This document shows, piece after piece, positions 22,273-24,316 of a stretch of DNA of 24,316 nt; position 1 is the first letter of the stretch; each line of letters opens with the position of its first letter. Origin of the DNA: Ectopseudomonas composti. Its GTDB lineage: Bacteria; Pseudomonadota; Gammaproteobacteria; Pseudomonadales; Pseudomonadaceae. Location: the NCBI GenBank assembly GCA_946886245.1, contig CAMPIF010000010.1:1-24316 (forward strand). The letters are read 5' to 3'. The translations under genes and the position numbers were made by a program. The notes beneath the pieces are model-generated. The model was given only the letters and a program-made list of their open reading frames with translations, was not told the DNA's origin and searched no databases.

Positions 22273-23175
22273 TCACTGCTTGGCCTGCAGGCTCCACTCG
22301 GCCAGCTTCTGCTGCTTGTAGCTGAGCGCCGCAGCCGGTACCGGGGTGACCTTGCCGGTTTCCATCCAGCGCTTGAGGCGGTTGGCGTCGGCCATGTGGG
22401 TGTACTTGCCGAAGGCGCCGAGTACCACGAAGGCCACCGGGCGGTTGGCGATGGTGGTGGCCATCACCAGGCAGCGGCCGGCGGCATTGGTGAAGCCGGT
22501 CTTGCTCAGGTCGATGTTCCAGTCGGGCTTGCGCACCAGGGCGTTGGTGTTGCGAAAGCCCAGGGTGTAGTTGGGCTTGCGGAAGGCCACGGTCGCTTCG
22601 GAGTCGGTGCTGAACTGGTGGATCAGCGGATACTGGTTGGCTGCCTTGACCATCAGTGCCAGGTCACGGGCGGTGGCGACGTTCAGCTCGGACAGGCCGG
22701 TAGGCTCGACGAAATGGCTGTTGTGCATGCCCAGCGCCTTGGCCTTGGCATTCATCGCCGCGACGAAGGCCGCGTGGCCGCCTGGGTAATGGTGCGCGAG
22801 GCTGGCGGCGGCGCGGTTCTCCGAGGACATCAGCGCCAGGTGCAGCATCTCGCGACGAGTGATTTCGCTGCCGATACGCACACGGGAGAACACGCCCTGC
22901 ATTTCCTCGGTGTCACGGATGTTGATCGGCAAAACCTGATCCAGCGGCAGCTTGGCATCCAGCACCACCATGGCGGTCATCAACTTGGTGACCGAGGCGA
23001 CCGGCAGTCGCAGGTCCGGGTTGCTGGAATAGAGCTCCTGGCCGGTTTTCAGATCGATCAGCAATGCACTGCCGGCGGCCAGCTCCTGCTTGGGCTGGGC
23101 AGGCGCGGCCTGGAGGTTCGAAACAACAAGGCTGCCGCACAGCAGCAGGCCCAAAATCGAATGATGGAGTTTCAC
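22273..23175 (-). CDS. pbpG: D-alanyl-D-alanine endopeptidase PbpG (PBP7-type)
   Basis: A 300-residue periplasmic peptidase of the low-molecular-weight penicillin-binding protein family that cleaves D-Ala-meso-DAP cross-links in peptidoglycan. The three catalytic motifs are present and correctly spaced: S61-V-T-K64, S118-E-N120 and K225-T-G227. The signal peptide is [20 protein letters not shown] with likely cleavage after LQA. The start codon is GTG at 23175, with GGTGAAG a short way upstream; no ATG gives the signal peptide. The end is marked by the terminator at 22226-22258. It could cooperate with cell-wall turnover enzymes; the lysozyme inhibitor in this window is about 12 kb away and not linked. 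Confidence 0.94.
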   Translation of the reverse strand: MKLHHSILGLLLCGSLVVSNLQAAPAQPKQELAAGSALLIDLKTGQELYSSNPDLRLPVASVTKLMTAMVVLDAKLPLDQVLPINIRDTEEMQGVFSRVRIGSEITRREMLHLALMSSENRAAASLAHHYPGGHAAFVAAMNAKAKALGMHNSHFVEPTGLSELNVATARDLALMVKAANQYPLIHQFSTDSEATVAFRKPNYTLGFRNTNALVRKPDWNIDLSKTGFTNAAGRCLVMATTIANRPVAFVVLGAFGKYTHMADANRLKRWMETGKVTPVPAAALSYKQQKLAEWSLQAKQ

Positions 23176-23287
23176 GGTTTACTTCACCGGTTGGAGTGTG
23201 GGAGCCGCTGGCAGACCTGGAAAAAAACTGGCTGGAGCGGCGGCGACCAGTATAGGGATCACGCTTGGCTATTGCAGTATGGCCCGG

Positions 23288-24208
23288 TCAAACGGTTGCT
23301 GCTGGCGAATCCAGCTCGGCCTGCAACCAGTCGACGAAACGCGCGGTAAGGCGCTGGCGACGCTTGCGCTCGGGCAGCACCAGGTAATAGCCCAACGCCG
23401 AATGCACCTGGGCCTCACCCAGACGACAGAGCAGCCCCTGAGCCAGAAGTTCATCGACCAGATGGCGCCAGCCGATGGCCACACCCTGCCCGGCAATCGC
23501 CGCCTGGATCAGCAGGGTGTAGTTGTCGAAACGCAACGCGCCGGGCGTTGGTAGGCTGGCGATACCCAGCGCGCGAAACAGGCCATCCCAGTCGAACCAG
23601 CGCGAACGGTGCTCGGGACGCAGGTGCAGCAGCGGTAGGTCAGCCAGCACTGCGACCGGCAGCGGCGGCTGAAGCTCGCCGAGCAGACGCGGACTGCACA
23701 CCGGGAATACCTCCTCGCGAAACAGCAGATGCGCCTCGCCATGCTTGAAGCGGCCATCACCGAAGCGGATCGCCACGTCGATGTCGCTGGGTACCGTGGC
23801 CGGGTCGCGCTCGCTGGTGATCAGGCTGACGTCCACCTCCGGGTACAGCCTGTTGAAGCGCTGCAGGCGTGGCATCAGCCAGTAGGCGGCGAAGGCGAAG
23901 TCGGTGGCCACCTGCAGCACCTCATGCTGCTGCCGTGCAGTGACGGCGACGAGCCCCGCATCGAGGCTGGCCAGCCCCTCCTGCACATGGGCCAGCAACA
24001 GCTCGCCGGCCTCGGTCAGCACGATGCCGCGATAGACGCGGTCGAACAGGCGCGTGGCCAGTTGCTGCTCCAGACGCTTGATCTGCTGGCTGATGGCCGG
24101 CTGGCTGCTGCCCAGCTCGCTGGCGGCGGCGGTGAAACTGAGCTGGCGCGCCGCCGACTCGAACACCCGCAGCGCGTCGAGCGACAGTCCATCGATGGCT
24201 TTAAACAT
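23288..24208 (-). CDS. LysR-type regulator, probable choline-sulfate utilisation type
   Basis: A 306-residue LysR-type regulator of the GcvA/AmpR-like branch. The helix-turn-helix lies at about residues 24-46 (SFTAAASELGSSQPAISQQI) followed by RLFDRVYRGIVLTEAGE. The substrate domain contains LQVATDFAFAAYWLMPRLQRF, VDVAIRFGDGRFKHGEAHLL, FPVCSPRLLGEL and FDNYTLLIQAAIAGQGVAIGWR. I associate these stretches with the regulator placed beside the choline sulfatase gene betC in Pseudomonas, near trpBA, so a divergent betC probably begins just beyond the right edge. This is inference from memory. The start codon at 24206-24208 lies inside a perfect dyad at 24207-24221. The 112-base spacer to pbpG separates the two co-oriented genes. 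Confidence 0.85.
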   Translation of the reverse strand: MFKAIDGLSLDALRVFESAARQLSFTAAASELGSSQPAISQQIKRLEQQLATRLFDRVYRGIVLTEAGELLLAHVQEGLASLDAGLVAVTARQQHEVLQVATDFAFAAYWLMPRLQRFNRLYPEVDVSLITSERDPATVPSDIDVAIRFGDGRFKHGEAHLLFREEVFPVCSPRLLGELQPPLPVAVLADLPLLHLRPEHRSRWFDWDGLFRALGIASLPTPGALRFDNYTLLIQAAIAGQGVAIGWRHLVDELLAQGLLCRLGEAQVHSALGYYLVLPERKRRQRLTARFVDWLQAELDSPAATV

Positions 24209-24221
24209 AAGCTGTGCTTAT
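24207..24221. promoter_or_regulatory. Perfect dyad overlapping the start of the last LysR gene
   Basis: ATAAGC (24207-24212) and GCTTAT (24216-24221) are perfect complements around TGT. TAAGCTGTGCTTA fits the T-N11-A shape of LysR-type operators, and it covers the start codon, as expected for autorepression. The remaining bases to 24316 hold no clear gene and should be the promoter region of a divergent gene outside the window. Confidence 0.5.
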
Positions 24222-24316
24222 CCGAGGCATGTATTTCAGCCGGGTTTACCCTGCCGCCGTTCTACCGGAATCATGGTGCCCGCACTGTCGCATAAACCAA
24301 CAGTATGGAATACCCG

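Noticed and set aside
1..24316. tRNA, rRNA, CRISPR, IS or prophage elements
   Set aside because: Searched by eye on both strands; no cloverleaf, spaced direct repeats, transposase or integrase motif was seen.

Overview
The window is ordinary chromosome from a high-GC gammaproteobacterium, almost certainly Pseudomonas and probably not P. aeruginosa itself. The main support is a trpI-type LysR regulator next to trpBA, an arrangement typical of Pseudomonas, together with purE/purK, dodecin and YciA-type thioesterase proteins that read like Pseudomonas versions. Species cannot be fixed from the sequence. I see no rRNA, tRNA, CRISPR array, insertion sequence, phage gene or replication origin.

Layout. 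Positions 1-1713 carry the end of purE (5' truncated) and purK, the two-step carboxylation of aminoimidazole ribotide, separated by a 148-base spacer that can fold into a long hairpin. Positions 1768-3942 hold four small co-oriented genes: a periplasmic substrate-binding-like protein, a GlsB/YeaQ-type membrane protein, a DUF3299 protein and a thioredoxin-fold-like exported protein. On the minus strand follow a hexose-6-phosphate mutarotase and the two membrane subunits of a TRAP transporter (dctM- and dctQ-like). The TRAP binding protein (TakP-like, probably a 2-oxo-acid binder) is divergent, so the whole transporter is controlled from one shared 246-base spacer containing a clear dyad. A YciA-type acyl-CoA thioesterase is convergent with it.

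Positions 9138-9991 form a small envelope operon: a 65-residue membrane protein, a DUF1328/YtjA-type protein and an Ivy-type lysozyme inhibitor. A fused SpmA-SpmB-like nucleoside-recognition membrane protein follows, then a convergent lipoprotein, a divergent NAD-dependent epimerase, and dodecin, whose 3' end overlaps the epimerase antisense.

Positions 13501-17217 are the tryptophan region. trpI is divergent from trpBA as usual, but a lower-GC DUF3592 membrane-protein gene lies between them, only four bases upstream of trpI. The shared regulatory spacer is therefore now between the DUF3592 gene and trpB. A strong bidirectional terminator separates trpA from a convergent SulP anion transporter.

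The right end has a small exported protein divergent from a YgfF-like SDR, then a dkgB aldo/keto reductase divergent from a YafC-like LysR regulator (the same pairing as in E. coli), then pbpG and a second LysR regulator resembling the one next to choline sulfatase genes in Pseudomonas. REP-like inverted repeats sit in three gaps between converging genes. The most interesting points are the purE-purK RNA element, the gene lodged between trpI and trpB, and several well-formed candidate operators.
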